Positions 16,735-26,000 of a stretch of DNA of 64,000 bases are shown here, piece by piece. The first letter of the stretch is position 1, and each line of letters opens with the position of its first letter. A program made the translations under genes and the position numbers. The notes beneath the pieces were generated by a model that searched no databases, was not told the origin of the DNA, and worked only from the letters and a program-made list of their open reading frames with translations. The stretch is from Ecdyonurus torrentis (lineage: Eukaryota > Arthropoda > Insecta > Ephemeroptera > Heptageniidae): NCBI GenBank assembly GCA_949318235.1, contig OX439127.1, positions 5,026,436 through 5,090,435 of the forward strand, given 5' to 3'.

Positions 16735-17060
16735 TTAGAGTGTATAGGGTGTATCCACGTGACATCATATTTGCTGTTCTTGGACGCTATACTGGAGTAA
16801 TAAACAACATTGCTCAGTATAGGACAAACTTTGTTTATTTTCTTTGGGAAATCAGTTTTTTTTTTTTTTTTTTTCTTTTTTTTTTTTTGGTGTTGTTATT
16901 ATATGAACAGTACACATATTATTATTTTTCTCACATACTTAAAAATCAAGCTATTAACAACATCAATGCTATCAACAATATTGCCTAGTATTTTTAAACT
17001 GGCAAAAATTTAATTTTACTTTGTTATTGAGTGATCCAACATGGCGTTGACTTTAAAATG
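16735..17060. repeat. Dispersed repeat of the 'GGGTGTAT..GAGTGATC' family
   Basis: Contains 'TATACTGGAGTAAT', 'AACATTGCTCAG' and, at the right, 'TTGAGTGATCCAACATGG'. Related pieces are at 11695-11745, 45770-45900, 59025-59095, 60240-60510 and 61335-61430. A T-run sits inside. Short frames across it are not genes. Confidence 0.6.
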
Positions 17061-17136
17061 AATGCAAGCACTCTATGCTCTAACCAGCCTATGCCTCTTT
17101 GTTGTTTGTCACAGATGTTGATGGTTTATGTTTCAG

Positions 17137-17285
17137 AAACTTCCACAGAACCAGTCAGTCAGCTCTGGGACCTGAGAACCCTGAGGAGCCTTACCTGGCT
17201 GGCGTCAACTATACCTGTGTTGCACCTGGCAACCAATGTCCAGCCTGAGTGTTGCTGCACTGGCACTGCTGTTTGCTATGTACAG
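17137..17285 (+). pseudogene. Decayed SMC1 exon (cohesin ATPase C-terminal lobe)
   Basis: After an acceptor-like TATGTTTCAG, the plus strand reads '[20 protein letters not shown]' and then 'VAPG', a stretch diagnostic of SMC1A just before its ABC signature motif. A shift near 17240 leads into 'VAALALLFAMY', the helix that follows the signature in SMC1. The signature itself (LSGGEKT) is missing: the sequence passes from 'PMSSLS' straight to 'VAAL'. The exon ends at a good donor (GTATGTATAG). SMC1 forms the cohesin ring with SMC3, and the signature is needed for ATP hydrolysis, so this copy cannot encode a working ATPase. No neighbouring SMC1 exon was found. A duplicated fragment is the simplest reading; assembly error is the alternative. 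Confidence 0.75.
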
Positions 17286-17415
17286 GTATGTATAGTTACC
17301 TTAGCTATAATTGGAATTTATGTAAACCATCCTGGTTAGCTATGATAAGTTTGAATTTAAATGCTAAGAGTCTTACCATAGTGAATAAAAATAAAGCAAT
17401 TCTTTATGAATTCTG

Positions 17416-17690
17416 TGTGGCGAGCACTAGGCAGGCAGGCAGGGAGGAAAGAAGGCAGCACGGCTGCTTGGCTTGCCGCGATGCACTTTGACAACCTTGC
17501 ATTACAACTTACAACACAACATTTCACCACACAGTGGAGTCCATACTCTATAAAAAAAACTGCGTTTAGATTTAGTCTCAGTATTGTTGTGTGTTGTGAT
17601 GCAAGGTCAAAGTGCATCGCGGCAAGCCAAGCAGCCGTGCTGCCTTCTTTCCTCCCTGCCTGCCTGTCTGGTGCTGGCCACACGTTCAGG
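17416..17690. mobile_element. Fold-back element with ~85-bp GC-rich arms
   Basis: Arms at about 17428-17495 and 17606-17670 are inverted copies (GGAAAGAAGGCAGCACGGCT; CTTGGCTTGCCGCGATGCAC). Overlapping long frames on both strands are created by this symmetry and are not genes. Confidence 0.8.
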
Positions 17691-17934
17691 TGAACGAAGA
17701 CAAAAATACCACACTCTTATTGGTCACTTAAACCACGTGATTTTTGGTGACAAAGATTTCTCCTCTCTTCTTTAATTTGGTGGTGGGATAGCAAAGCCAC
17801 CCACCACCCACTCTTGTATGTTTATATGGTTTTCCCATATAAACGCTGCAAATAAAATTTTTGAAAAGTGATAGTACACTAGAATTTACCAAGTGTTGTA
17901 GCCCCATAAGAAATTGCAGTAATTGTTTTCATTG

Positions 17935-18130
17935 TGTAGAGGTCAGGAACATAATGCACTCCGTCTCTCTTGGAATTTATTGCAGAAATATTTCCAATGT
18001 GTTGGTTGTTTTATATTTGTGCTAGCAAGATTTTCACTGAACTACAGGACTCTCTTCATTATGGTAAAACCAGTGTATGGTTTCTACTAGCATTTTATTT
18101 CAAATTTATCATACCTAACTGAAATGGTTT
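17935..18130. repeat. MITE family 'GCTAGCAAGATT' fragment
   Basis: Shares 'GTGCTAGCAAGATTTTCAC', 'GGACTCTCTTCATTATGGTA' and the following bases with 19220-19330 and 35900-35970. It is a one-ended piece of the family best seen at 35553-35980. Confidence 0.6.
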
Positions 18131-18185
18131 ATTTTCCTATATTGAGGTTTCAGTAAAAATAATAAAGAAAAAGATAGAATTAGCA

Positions 18186-18722
18186 GCGCTGGCCTGACTT
18201 ACCACAGTAGAAGTTGTATGGAGAGGTCAAAGTCTCACGTGGCACAGTGATTTGGTATAAAAAAAGTTCATTTCATAATTGAGAGCTTTTGCCACATATT
18301 ATTCACATTATCAATCAAAGCCCAGATTTACTTGAGCACATCACTTAGCAGTGAGTAGTCTTGTACTGTACTGTGATGTGCTCAAGTAAATCTCTTCAAT
18401 ATTGATTTGTATACCAGTTAGCAGCTTCGGTAGCCAGTACAATGTAATCAGCTTGTCACCAGGATTACATTGAAGAGCCTATACTGAAGCTGCTAACTTG
18501 TATACAAATCAATATCGAAGAGATTTAATTGAGCACATCACAAGCTTGACCACTGCTCAGTGATGTGCTCAAGTTAATCTCGGCTTTGATTGATAAAGTC
18601 ATTAACATATGACAAAAGCTCTCAGTTATATGAAATGAACTTTTGTTATAACAAAACTGTGTGCCATGTGAGACCTCAACCTCTCTATACAACTTCTACT
18701 GTGGTAAGTATGGCCCTTGCTG
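18186..18722. mobile_element. Nested fold-back element with satellite unit at its centre
   Basis: Outer arms ('TTACCACAGTAGAAGTTGTA' near 18200 and its inverse near 18690), middle arms ('TGATGTGCTCAAGTAAATC' and its inverses) and an inner hairpin ('TAGCAGCTTCGGTAGCCAGT' with 'ATACTGAAGCTGCTAAC') form three concentric inverted repeats. The innermost hairpin is the same unit that forms the array at 46.1-47.6 kb. The outer arms recur at 58353-58980. Confidence 0.8.
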
Positions 18723-18869
18723 GTATTCCTATCTCATTCCTTGTTATTTACATTAACCGAGATGTTTTTTTTTCCCTTAAATTGGTCAGTTTCAGTAGAC
18801 AAGCACAATAAATGATAGCATGTTATTTGAGAGAGGTTACTTTGTAGTAACTTGATTTTTATACCAATA

Positions 18870-19330
18870 AGCTGTGGACCAACACTTACAAGATTGCTTG
18901 CTCAGGTGGCATATGAGATGGAAGACAAGATGAGATACGATGCAGTGACACAGTTTTAAAGTTTAAATAAGCAAATCTGACAAATCTTCCTAGCACATAT
19001 ATAAAAAAAAAACTAACACATTCAAAAATTGTGGCAATAAACTCCAAGAGAGATGGAGTGTCTTCATCAGTCATTACAGACTTAGAGAGAAACTGAGAAA
19101 GCATAATTTTATCATGCATAGTTTCTCTCTGAGTCTGTAAGGACTATAATGAATACATAACACACTCCATGGCTCTCTTGGAATTTAGTGCCAATATATT
19201 TGAATGTGTAGTTTTTTATATCTGTGCTAGCAAGATTTGTCACCAAACTATGGGACTCTCTTCATTATGGTAAAGCCAGCACTGGCTTCTCCTTGTATAT
19301 ATTTTTTTTAATTTATCATACCTTACCGTG
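18870..19330. mobile_element. MITE family 'GCACTGG...CTTACCATAGTGAAGAGAG' copy
   Basis: Shows the family's inner hairpin ('CAGACTTAGAGAGAAACT' at about 19077 and its inverse near 19120) and the right-hand 'TGTGCTAGCAAGATTTGTCAC' and 'GGGACTCTCTTCATTATGGTA' block at about 19220-19270. Confidence 0.6.
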
Positions 19331-19532
19331 ATGGTTTATTTCCTTAATATTTGTTGTTAACACTCAGATAATATGCAATTAAAAGATAATCGTGACCTCT
19401 CAACAATGAAAACAAGTAATAGGAATTTTTTGTGGGGTTCAAATACTTGTGAATTTCTAGTGTTCTTAAAAGTATTAAAGTCGCAAACACCTGGTTGGTT
19501 GGTTTATATGACTTTGTTTTTTTGTTTGCACA

Positions 19533-19680
19533 GGTCGCTGGCACAGATCAGCTGCCAGGCACTCAGAAAGAACTCCAGGCGCCACCTCAAGCTGCCCCCC
19601 CCTCCCCCCAACACAAGCACCTCCTGCTACAGTGTGTCACAATCAAAGCCCTGGCTTCATGCAGCCCCTAGCTAGCCCCG
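19533..19680 (+). other. GC-rich candidate exon of unknown identity
   Basis: After a good acceptor (TTTGTTTGCACAG) one frame reads 'VAGTDQLPGTQKELQAPPQ' followed by a proline-rich stretch; another reads to 19675. A C-run sits in the middle and no donor is evident. I do not recognise the protein. The high GC and acceptor suggest exonic origin, perhaps a 3' exon. Confidence 0.3.
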
Positions 19681-19849
19681 CCCCTGCAGCCCAAGCACCC
19701 CTTACCCTATAAATAATATTGATAATTTTGAATTTTAAGTTTAAAATACAGTAATTGACCACACGCAACAGACAATTATTTTAATTCTCACATTTTTATT
19801 GAACAGCACAAGCATTTCAAATTAACAAAACGCCAAGTTCGTGGGGTGT

Positions 19850-20060
19850 TGTGATGTTGGCACTGGTATTGCTGGGAATTACTGAGGCTGCGTCATGTTG
19901 TTGGCGTAGCCCTGGTGTCCACACATGTTGGTGTAGCCCTGCTGCATGTAGCTCCACTGCTGCTGGGCATACTGCTGGCTGCACTGGTAACACTTGTTTA
20001 CCTTCACTTGCATGGCAGGGTTGCTGGGGTACTGCGGGGGTGCTATGTAAGCTTGATGTT
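19850..20060 (-). other. Gln/Tyr-rich minus-strand frame, unidentified
   Basis: The minus strand reads 'APPQYPSNPAMQ' then 'QQYAQQQWSYMQQGYTNM' and ends with 'TQPQ' and a stop. The low-complexity Gln/Tyr composition resembles tails of RNA-binding proteins, but that is only composition. It is fused upstream to a LINE RT tail, so the start of the open frame is not the start of a gene. Possibly a captured 3' exon fragment. Confidence 0.3.
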
Positions 20061-20420
20061 GTTGTATGGGTAGATCATTGTATAAATGAATACCTTTGGT
20101 TAAGATTGCCATTCGTCCCATATTAGTTCGTTGGAAATCAATGTGAATATCTTTTAGCTTGTCTTGTGTAATACTTGTGTATTTCATTATTATATACAAT
20201 TTCAAAATAATTTTTTATTAAGTTATGAATTATCCTATATATTAAAGTGCTTAGTGCCACAATGTTCATGCTATTTATATTTAGTTTATTAGTTTCATTA
20301 TATATGTATTAAATCAATTGTATTTTTCCTGTATGGAAAATTATATACTATTTTGAGAGCCTTATTTTGCATTCTTTTAATGCTATAAGTTCATAATAAT
20401 TCTCTAATAATTACCATTAG
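20060..20420 (-). mobile_element. LINE reverse-transcriptase fragment
   Basis: Minus-strand frames, interrupted by shifts, read 'MQNKALKIVYNFPYR', 'IHKYYTRQ' and 'RTNMGRMAILTKGIHLYNDL' ending in P. These are the C-terminal hallmarks of non-LTR retrotransposon RTs (xxQNKALRxIYNxPxR ... H.Y.TR ... G.xL.N.LP). The element is degenerate and only partly present. Confidence 0.75.
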
Positions 20421-20551
20421 AGATGAGACTTGTTAGTGATTTTAATGTTTTTAAAAAGAAATTGAAATTTTTCTTATTAAATAATTCATTTTACAACCTA
20501 CAAGAATTTTATGATTTTTAAATAATAATTTATATAATAAATAATAATTAT

Positions 20552-20790
20552 AAAAAAAAAAAAAAAAAAAAAAGTTGACAAAGTCATAGGGCCGAAGAGT
20601 GAGCCCACAGCTATGTTTTTATTGATTTTAATAATAATATAAATATGAAGGTAAAAGTAGCACCAAATGTGCATATAGTATGTAATTGTATTGACTTTTT
20701 CTGTCTGTTAATTAACCTTGACGAATACGATGTATATTGTATACGACTGAAGGAAAGAATAAAGAAATTTTAAACTTTGAAAATTATTCT
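20552..20790 (+). repeat. A-run and LINE-like 3' tail
   Basis: An A-run (20552-20574) is followed by sequence ending 'GACTGAAGGAAAGAATAAAG', which looks like a retrotransposon 3' UTR with a polyadenylation signal (AATAAA at about 20759). No coding region accompanies it. Confidence 0.35.
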
Positions 20791-21360
20791 CGTTCGCGCG
20801 TAAATATGAAAACAAAACATAAGCGTTATTTTCAGCTGTAAATAAAAACTAGAGTGAAGAGTGAGTTTTTTAAAAACGTTCTTACATTTATACTGTTTTC
20901 ACTTAAATTTAAGTTAATTAAGTAAGAATTAGTGACATATTTATCATAAAACGGATGTGGTAAGTACATAATTACACAAATATTTATCATTAATGATGTA
21001 TTTTAATTAGAAAAACTCATCTAAATATCTCGTGCATATATTTTGTAACTAGCCATTCAACATATTATGCCATTCAATATCTGTTTATGCATACTTAAAG
21101 TTCATTAAAATCGTTTCACGTGAATTTTATGAATATTTCAAGAGATTTTTCACAATGTAGATATATTAAGTATTATGTAGTAGCTTTATAATAGCAATTT
21201 TATATAAATTCCCATGTTAAAGCAAAACGCCAGTTAAAAAAATGTATGTAACTTTGTTTATAAATCAATATTTTGCATTTTCCTCTTCTCATATTTCTTT
21301 TTTTATGTGTCTTTATTTCAAGCATATTAATTATTGTAATGCATATTATTGTTACAGAAG
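20791..21360. other. AT-rich noncoding stretch
   Basis: Nothing recognisable apart from AT-rich sequence. Confidence 0.5.
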
Positions 21361-21413
21361 TCTCGTTAAGATAACATAGTGTAGTGTGGTTGCGGGTTGC
21401 CTATGCAAATTGT
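21361..21413 (+). repeat. Partial 'CAGCTCTGG' MITE joined to an exon
   Basis: The internal half of the MITE (TCTCGTTAAGAT, 'GTGTGGTTGCGGGTTGCCTA', TGCAAATTGTTCT) runs directly into the first bases of the BACK exon (CTGCAACAACAC), replacing the acceptor that the second copy has at 25757. Confidence 0.75.
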
Positions 21414-21414
21414 T

Positions 21415-21766
21415 CTGCAACAACACATTAGACTGGGATAAACCAGAAAGACTTCAAGCTCGCATTAGAGTCGACATTGTTGCTGATATATCAACAAGAC
21501 ACGCTGTCGTGTGAGGAGTACGAGCTGGTGATGGCTGTGGAGCGCTGGGCAGAACATAAAGTTGCAGTGAGGAAGTTGCCAGACAATAACGCTGTTCGTA
21601 AACCCTGTTCTCTTGCACCAAAAAATGCGCATTCCATTTGAATAACCATAGGCGATCGTCATTTTTGGTGCAGAGAACAGGGTTTACGAACAGCATTATT
21701 GACGTCAGCCTGAGAACTTGCTTGCGACCTTTCATCCCTCACATGCGCTTCAAGGCTATGTCTGAG
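21415..21766 (+). pseudogene. BACK-domain exon, copy 1, broken by a MITE
   Basis: Reads 'INQKDFKLALESTLLLIYQQ'-type sequence with shifts, then 'DTLSCEEYELVMAVERWAEH' and 'KVAVRKLPDN', is interrupted by a 108-bp MITE at 21589-21696, and resumes with 'VSLRTCLRPFIPHMRFKAMS'. It ends at the donor GTAAATTAC (21767). It is a near-duplicate of 25758-26000, and the two are damaged in different places: this one has a TAT where the other has a stop codon, but has the MITE and lacks a splice acceptor. BACK domains follow BTB domains in Cullin-3 adaptors. Neither copy is translatable as it stands. Confidence 0.8.
21589..21696. mobile_element. 108-bp MITE inserted in a BACK exon (TA target)
   Basis: TIRs GCTGTTCGTAAACCCTGTTC and its inverse, continuing through CACCAAAAA; flanking TA at 21587-21588 and 21697-21698. 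Excising it leaves GACAATATTGACGTCAGC, in frame (D N I D V S) and matching 'DNDVS' of copy 2 apart from one codon, which supports the boundaries. Confidence 0.9.
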
Positions 21767-22457
21767 GTAAATTACTTTGTTTAAATGTCAATTGCTTGTG
21801 TGTGTGTGTTATCTCTTAAGCCTAAAGTTGATCAAATCTAGGTGTACAGTATTTGCTCATTCAGCTTTTGCTAATATTGTTTTTGATCAAATTTCAGAAT
21901 TGTTTTTTTTTTTTTCAGCTTTTAGTCACAAATTTTAAAACATGACTATTTTTCAGCATTTTGCAAATAGTAAAACCAGGCATAAACATTTATATCTAGT
22001 TCTGGTCTTTAAATTTTGAGCAAAGCTATTTTTGATCCAAAAAAAAAAAAAGATAGAAAAAAAAATGTAGATAGGGTGGTCGAGAGAAAGTAAAAGAAGG
22101 AGGGAAATATAAGTTAGATATGCAAACTTTAAAAGATTAAAGTAAGGGAAGCTTGGTGAAAAGCTTGCTACCAAAGAGATAAAAGAAAAATATTTTAAAA
22201 AAAAAGTAATAAATAAATAAAAATAGGAAGGTTTTAGGCACTAAACTCAAAGAAAAATGGAGTTTGTTTTTACCTTCAATAGTCCTTTCAAACTTTGGAG
22301 AGAAACTGAATGAATTTAAATCAGTAGAGACAGAAGAAGGCAAAATACACTCCATATCTCTTGGAGTTTGTCGCTATGGTAGATTGACTGATAAAAAACA
22401 AGTGTTTTGAAGCTGACTATAAGTGATGTTGCTCACATCCACTTCCATTTTAATGTA

Positions 22458-22577
22458 CAGCTCTGGCCAAAAGTTAGAGAAGGGGGCAGCGACGGCCGCT
22501 GCGTTTTCTCGTTAAGATGACATAGTGTGGTTGCGGGTTGCCTATGCAAATTGTTCTCAAACTTTTGGCCAGAGCTG
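22458..22577. mobile_element. MITE 'CAGCTCTGG' copy 2
   Basis: TIRs CAGCTCTGGCCAAAAGTT and inverse, TA flanks. Shared by both segmental-duplication copies (39447-39568), so it predates the duplication. Confidence 0.9.
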
Positions 22578-23034
22578 TACATACTGCGCGTGCATAGTAA
22601 GTAGAAGTAGAAGTGACCAACATTGCTTACAATAAGTCAGCCTCAAGTCAGGTGTTCCTTTATTAGTCAATACTGGTTTCTCCTATTTTTTTCTTTCAAA
22701 TTTATCATAATTAAAAAAGATGTCTATTTTCCTTCATATATGTTATTTATTATTATAATAACAATAATAAGTTTAAAAACAAATATATTTAGAAAATAGT
22801 TGGTAGAGATTAGAGCACGTTGAATTGAAAATTAATAAAACGCGAAAATTCTCTAATTTAAATAGTAAATTGGGACTAGGGATCAAATATTCTAGCTTTA
22901 GCTAGTTAAAAAGTAGACGTTAAAGGGATGGAGGTATAGTGTCAAAATAAAATATGATGTGCCTAGCATCTCACGTTCTCACACTACGTCAAAGACACGT
23001 ACAACATTATAAAACAGCATCAGACTTACTCTTT

Positions 23035-23079
23035 GCCTTAGACCGGTTTCGTCCTTTACCTAGGACTCATCAGTAAGGC
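23035..23079 (-). ncRNA. Hammerhead ribozyme 1 (downstream unit)
   Basis: Minus strand 23079 to 23035: stem I 5' strand GCCUUA; core CUGAUGA; stem II GUCC with loop UAGGUAAA and GGAC; core GAAA; stem III minimal (A-U and C-G closing a CG loop: 'ACCGGU'); cleavage triplet GUC; stem I 3' strand UAAGGC, perfectly complementary. Beyond an internal loop, CUCU and AGAG extend stem I, the arrangement used for loop-loop contacts in natural type I hammerheads. Predicted cleavage lies between 23041 and 23040. The very short stem III suggests activity as a dimer, as described for other retroelement hammerheads. Confidence 0.93.
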
Positions 23080-23162
23080 TTGGCAGAGAGCTCTGTACAG
23101 CTAGAGATGGCTCACACCACATCTGCTAACTGACTGAGCTGAGGAAGCAAGTGGCAGTCGCG

Positions 23163-23203
23163 TTTATATACGCGATGCCCCCGCAGCTGCACGCGCTGAT
23201 TGG
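23163..23203 (-). promoter_or_regulatory. TATA and CCAAT boxes of unit 1
   Basis: Minus strand: CCAAT at 23203-23199 and TATATAAA at 23170-23163, about 85-125 bp upstream of the ribozyme. Spacing is typical of an RNA polymerase II promoter, with a TCAGT initiator-like motif about 30 bp beyond. Confidence 0.5.
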
Positions 23204-23924
23204 TTAAAATCGCGCGCGCAAACTCGGTTTGCTGTTTAAAACCTCTCATCCTCACACTGTAATATAAAATCGTGTCTAAGAGGGGTGTAAGACAGGCAGC
23301 CAGCAAGCAATAGTGTCCTCCCTAACTTCCCAGAGTTCCCCAACTCTAGAAAGATCGCGAGAACACTACGCCTACCGACTGCACAGTATCGTGATTCACG
23401 CTAGTTACATCGCTTTATATGTTGACACTGGGGTAGGAAAAGCAAAAAGGAGATAGAGTAGGAGAGATAGAATAAATATTATGCGCTTTGGCATATATAG
23501 TTTAATTAATTTAGTACGTGCTCTTATTGACGTTGGCAAGTAAAAGGGCCGAATAAAATAAAAATGAAAGAATATTATTTACAAAAGCTTAAAATTAAAA
23601 CAAAAAGATCGACTTGGCGATAATATGCGTATTAGGAAAAAACCATCGCGGTAAGTATTAATAAGTTTAAAAAAATATATTTAGAAAATAGTTGGTAGAG
23701 ATTAGAGCACGTTGAATTGAAAATTAATAAAACGCGAAAATTCTCTAATTTAAATAGTAAATTGGGACTAGGGATCAAATATTCTAGCTTTAGCTAGTAA
23801 AAAAGTAGACGTTAAAGGGATGGAGGTATAGTGTCAAAATAAAATATGATGTGCCTAGCATCTCACGTTCTCACACTACGTCAAAGACACAACATTATAA
23901 AACAGCATCAGAGACTTACTCTTT

Positions 23925-23969
23925 GCCTTAGACCGGTTTCGTCCTTTACCTAGGACTCATCAGTAAGGC
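23925..23969 (-). ncRNA. Hammerhead ribozyme 2 (upstream unit)
   Basis: Base-for-base the same 45-nt motif as at 23035-23079, one unit (890 bp) upstream: GCCUUA / CUGAUGA / GUCC-loop-GGAC / GAAA / CCGG / UC / UAAGGC. Cleavage at both tandem sites would release a unit-length RNA of about 890 nt, the expected circularisation precursor in retrozymes. Confidence 0.93.
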
Positions 23970-24052
23970 TTGGCAGAGAGCTCTGTACAGCTAGAGATGG
24001 CTCACACCACATCTGCTAACTGACTGAGCTGAGGAAGCAAGTGGCAGTCGCG

Positions 24053-24093
24053 TTTATATACGCGATGCCCCCGCAGCTGCACGCGCTGATTGG
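24053..24093 (-). promoter_or_regulatory. TATA and CCAAT boxes of unit 2
   Basis: Minus strand CCAAT (24093-24089) and TATATAAA (24060-24053), same spacing as in the other unit. Confidence 0.5.
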
Positions 24094-24807
24094 TTAAAAT
24101 CGCGCGCGCAAACTCGGCTTGCTGTTTAAAACCTCTCATCCTCACACTGTAATATAAAATCGTGTCTAAGAGGGGTGTAAGACAGGCAGCCAGCAAGCAA
24201 TAGTGTCCTCCCTCACTTTCCAGAGTTCCCCAACTCTAGAAAGATCGCGAGAACACTACGCCTACCGACTGCACAGTATCGTGATTTACGCTAGTTACAT
24301 CGCTTTATATGTTGACACTGGGGTAGGAAAAGCAAAAAGGAGATAGAGTAGGATAATAACAATAAGTTTTAAAATAAATCTAGAAAATAGTTGATTGAGA
24401 TTAGAGCTCATTGAATTGAATATTAAAAAAAATATATATGATTTACTATTGATATAGTAAATTGGGTCTAGAGGGACCAAATATTTTAGCATGAACTAGT
24501 TAAAGTAGATGTTAATTAATTAGCCATTATTATTATTATTATAATTATGACTAAAATTCAAAGGTACAATTGTTTCAACCTAAGACTGGACCAAATCAAA
24601 TAAGCAACTGGTTGAAATTTTTTTAGTAGAAGCTCATTCTTAGTAAAATACGAGATAAAATTTGTAAGTTGCCTCAACCATTTACTATCAGTTTGAAAGG
24701 TAAACTTTGCACAAACATTTGCTATTTTGATAAAATTATGTCTGAAAACATTTTTTTTTTTTTTACATTTTCTAGATTTTAAAATTCTGATTGCTTAATT
24801 TGGATAA

Positions 24808-25085
24808 AGGGAGTAGGGTACCGACCTTATATCTAAAAAAAAAAAAAAAAACTAGAAATGTTTTGGGTTTAAATTTGGTGTCATTGTGTAGCTAAGGGTC
24901 ACACCTAGCCGTAATAAAAACTTCAAGATGTTTGAATGTTCCGAAAAAAGAAAAAAAAAATATGAAAATTAACATTGGGCCTTATGGGCTTAAGATTTCA
25001 AAAAGTTGTATTAAATTAATTTGCACAGTAACCCCCCAAAATTGTTATATATTTGAAATTTTTTTGAGCTGTGTAGCATCATTGG

Positions 25086-25123
<38 letters not shown>

Positions 25124-25167
25124 AGAAAAGTTTGAGTCTAATGGCTGAAGTCAATACCCTACTCCCT
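24808..25167 (+). mobile_element. MITE 'AGGGAGTAGGGTA' copy 1
   Basis: TIRs AGGGAGTAGGGTA and TACCCTACTCCCT. Copies at 30561-30879 (reverse orientation) and 40194-40541. A long T-run near 25091-25122 lies inside. Confidence 0.85.
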
Positions 25168-25757
25168 AAATATGTTTTACCTTATTCTGATGGAAAAAAT
25201 TATCCATATTTTGACATAACATAAAACTAATATCAATATTGGTATATTGTAATTTCATAACTATGCAAATTGCGGCATTTAGTTCCTGGCCTGTACAACA
25301 TAAATTAAGATTCCCCCCTTTCCCCCCCCCCCCTCCCCCATTTATGTACAGCCAACCGGAGTGCAATTGAAATTCCAATCATGTGCCAGCTTTCACTTTT
25401 CCCTATCTCGCTTGACACAGAGCACTTTGAAAGCAGGTATGTGATTGGCTTTCAATTTCACCCCAGTTGACTGTAACACTACATAACTGTTTGGGTTTGG
25501 GTCATATTTAAATATTTCACTTACTGCAGTATAATTTGTCTAAATGTTAGATAATATTTTTACTTCAATGTTGTAGTATTTTCTATTTAATTTTTTAACA
25601 TACTCACATTACTTAGAGTGTGTTTGCAATGTGATATAGGTATTTTCCATATATAACTCTGTAAATTTCAACTAAAACAGGCATAAAACTAGGTTTTATA
25701 TTTTATACCAATTTCAATTTTCAGGATTGTAATATATTTTTTTTTATCTGTGTACAG
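25168..25757. other. Intron-like sequence upstream of the BACK exon
   Basis: Part of the segmental duplication. Contains a G/C homopolymer patch (25314-25339) and no gene. Confidence 0.6.
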
Positions 25758-26000
25758 GTGCTGCAACAACACCAACAACTGGTGATAAACCAGAAAGACT
25801 TCAAGCTATTATCAGAGTCGACATTGTTGCTGATATAGCAACAAGACACGCTGTCGTGTGAGGAGTACGAGCTGGTGATGGCTGTGGAGCGCTGGGCAGA
25901 ACATCAAGTTGCAGTGAGGAAGTTGCCAGACAATGATGTCAGCATGAGAACTTGCTTGCGACCTCTCATCCCTCACATGTGCTTCAAAGCAATGTCTGAG
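25758..26000 (+). pseudogene. BACK-domain exon, copy 2, with an in-frame stop
   Basis: 81 codons between a good acceptor (GTGTACAG) and donor (GTAAATTAC). The frame reads 'VLQQHQQLVINQKDFKLLSE', then 'STLLLI', a TAG at 25836, then 'QQDTLSCEEYELVMAVERWA' and 'CLRPLIPHMCFKAMSE'. This is a BACK domain as found C-terminal to BTB in BTBD-type proteins; the likely BTB partner exon is 13264-13372. The TAG replaces the TAT seen in copy 1, so a single substitution separates it from an open exon. About 110 bp downstream are also shared with copy 1 (26001-26118 and 21767-21877). Confidence 0.8.

Larger units (their letters stand above)
22768..24352 (-). mobile_element. Tandem hammerhead-ribozyme retroelement (retrozyme/Penelope-like, non-autonomous)
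   Basis: 1,585-bp insertion flanked by the 13-bp direct repeat ATAATAACAATAA (22755-22767 and 24353-24365). The duplicated segment at about 39735-39760 carries this target once and no insert, an empty site. Read on the minus strand it is one full ~892-bp unit followed by a 3'-truncated second unit, head to tail; the copies are nearly identical. Each unit has a CCAAT box, a TATA box, and a hammerhead ribozyme about 100 bp further on (23925-23969 and 23035-23079). No reverse transcriptase or other long frame is present, so it would need another element's machinery. Tandem repeats with a hammerhead and TSD-like flanks are known from Penelope-like element pLTRs and animal retrozymes; which of these it is remains inference. 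A related copy is at 56284-57182. Confidence 0.8.
21878..25757 (+). repeat. Segmental duplication, left copy (S)
   Basis: Matches 38797-42092 in the same direction across almost its whole length. Shared landmarks are 'GATCAAATTTCAGAATTG', a 'CAGCTCTGG' MITE, 'CAACATTGCTTACAATAAG', the 'GGGAGTAGGGTACCGACC' MITE, and the 'ATCTGTGTACAGGTGCTGCA' end. It differs by the hammerhead element at 22768-24352 (absent on the right) and a block at about 40740-41870 (absent on the left). Both copies end with the start of a BACK exon. Confidence 0.85.

Noticed and set aside
17357..17693. Two ~100-residue frames, one on each strand
   Set aside because: They mirror each other because the segment is an inverted repeat; no domain.
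18886..19130. CTGATGAAG motif near GAAAC-like sequence in the 'GCACTGG' MITE family as a further hammerhead
   Set aside because: On either strand the distance and pairing for stem II are wrong and stem I does not pair; the CUGAUGA match alone is not enough.
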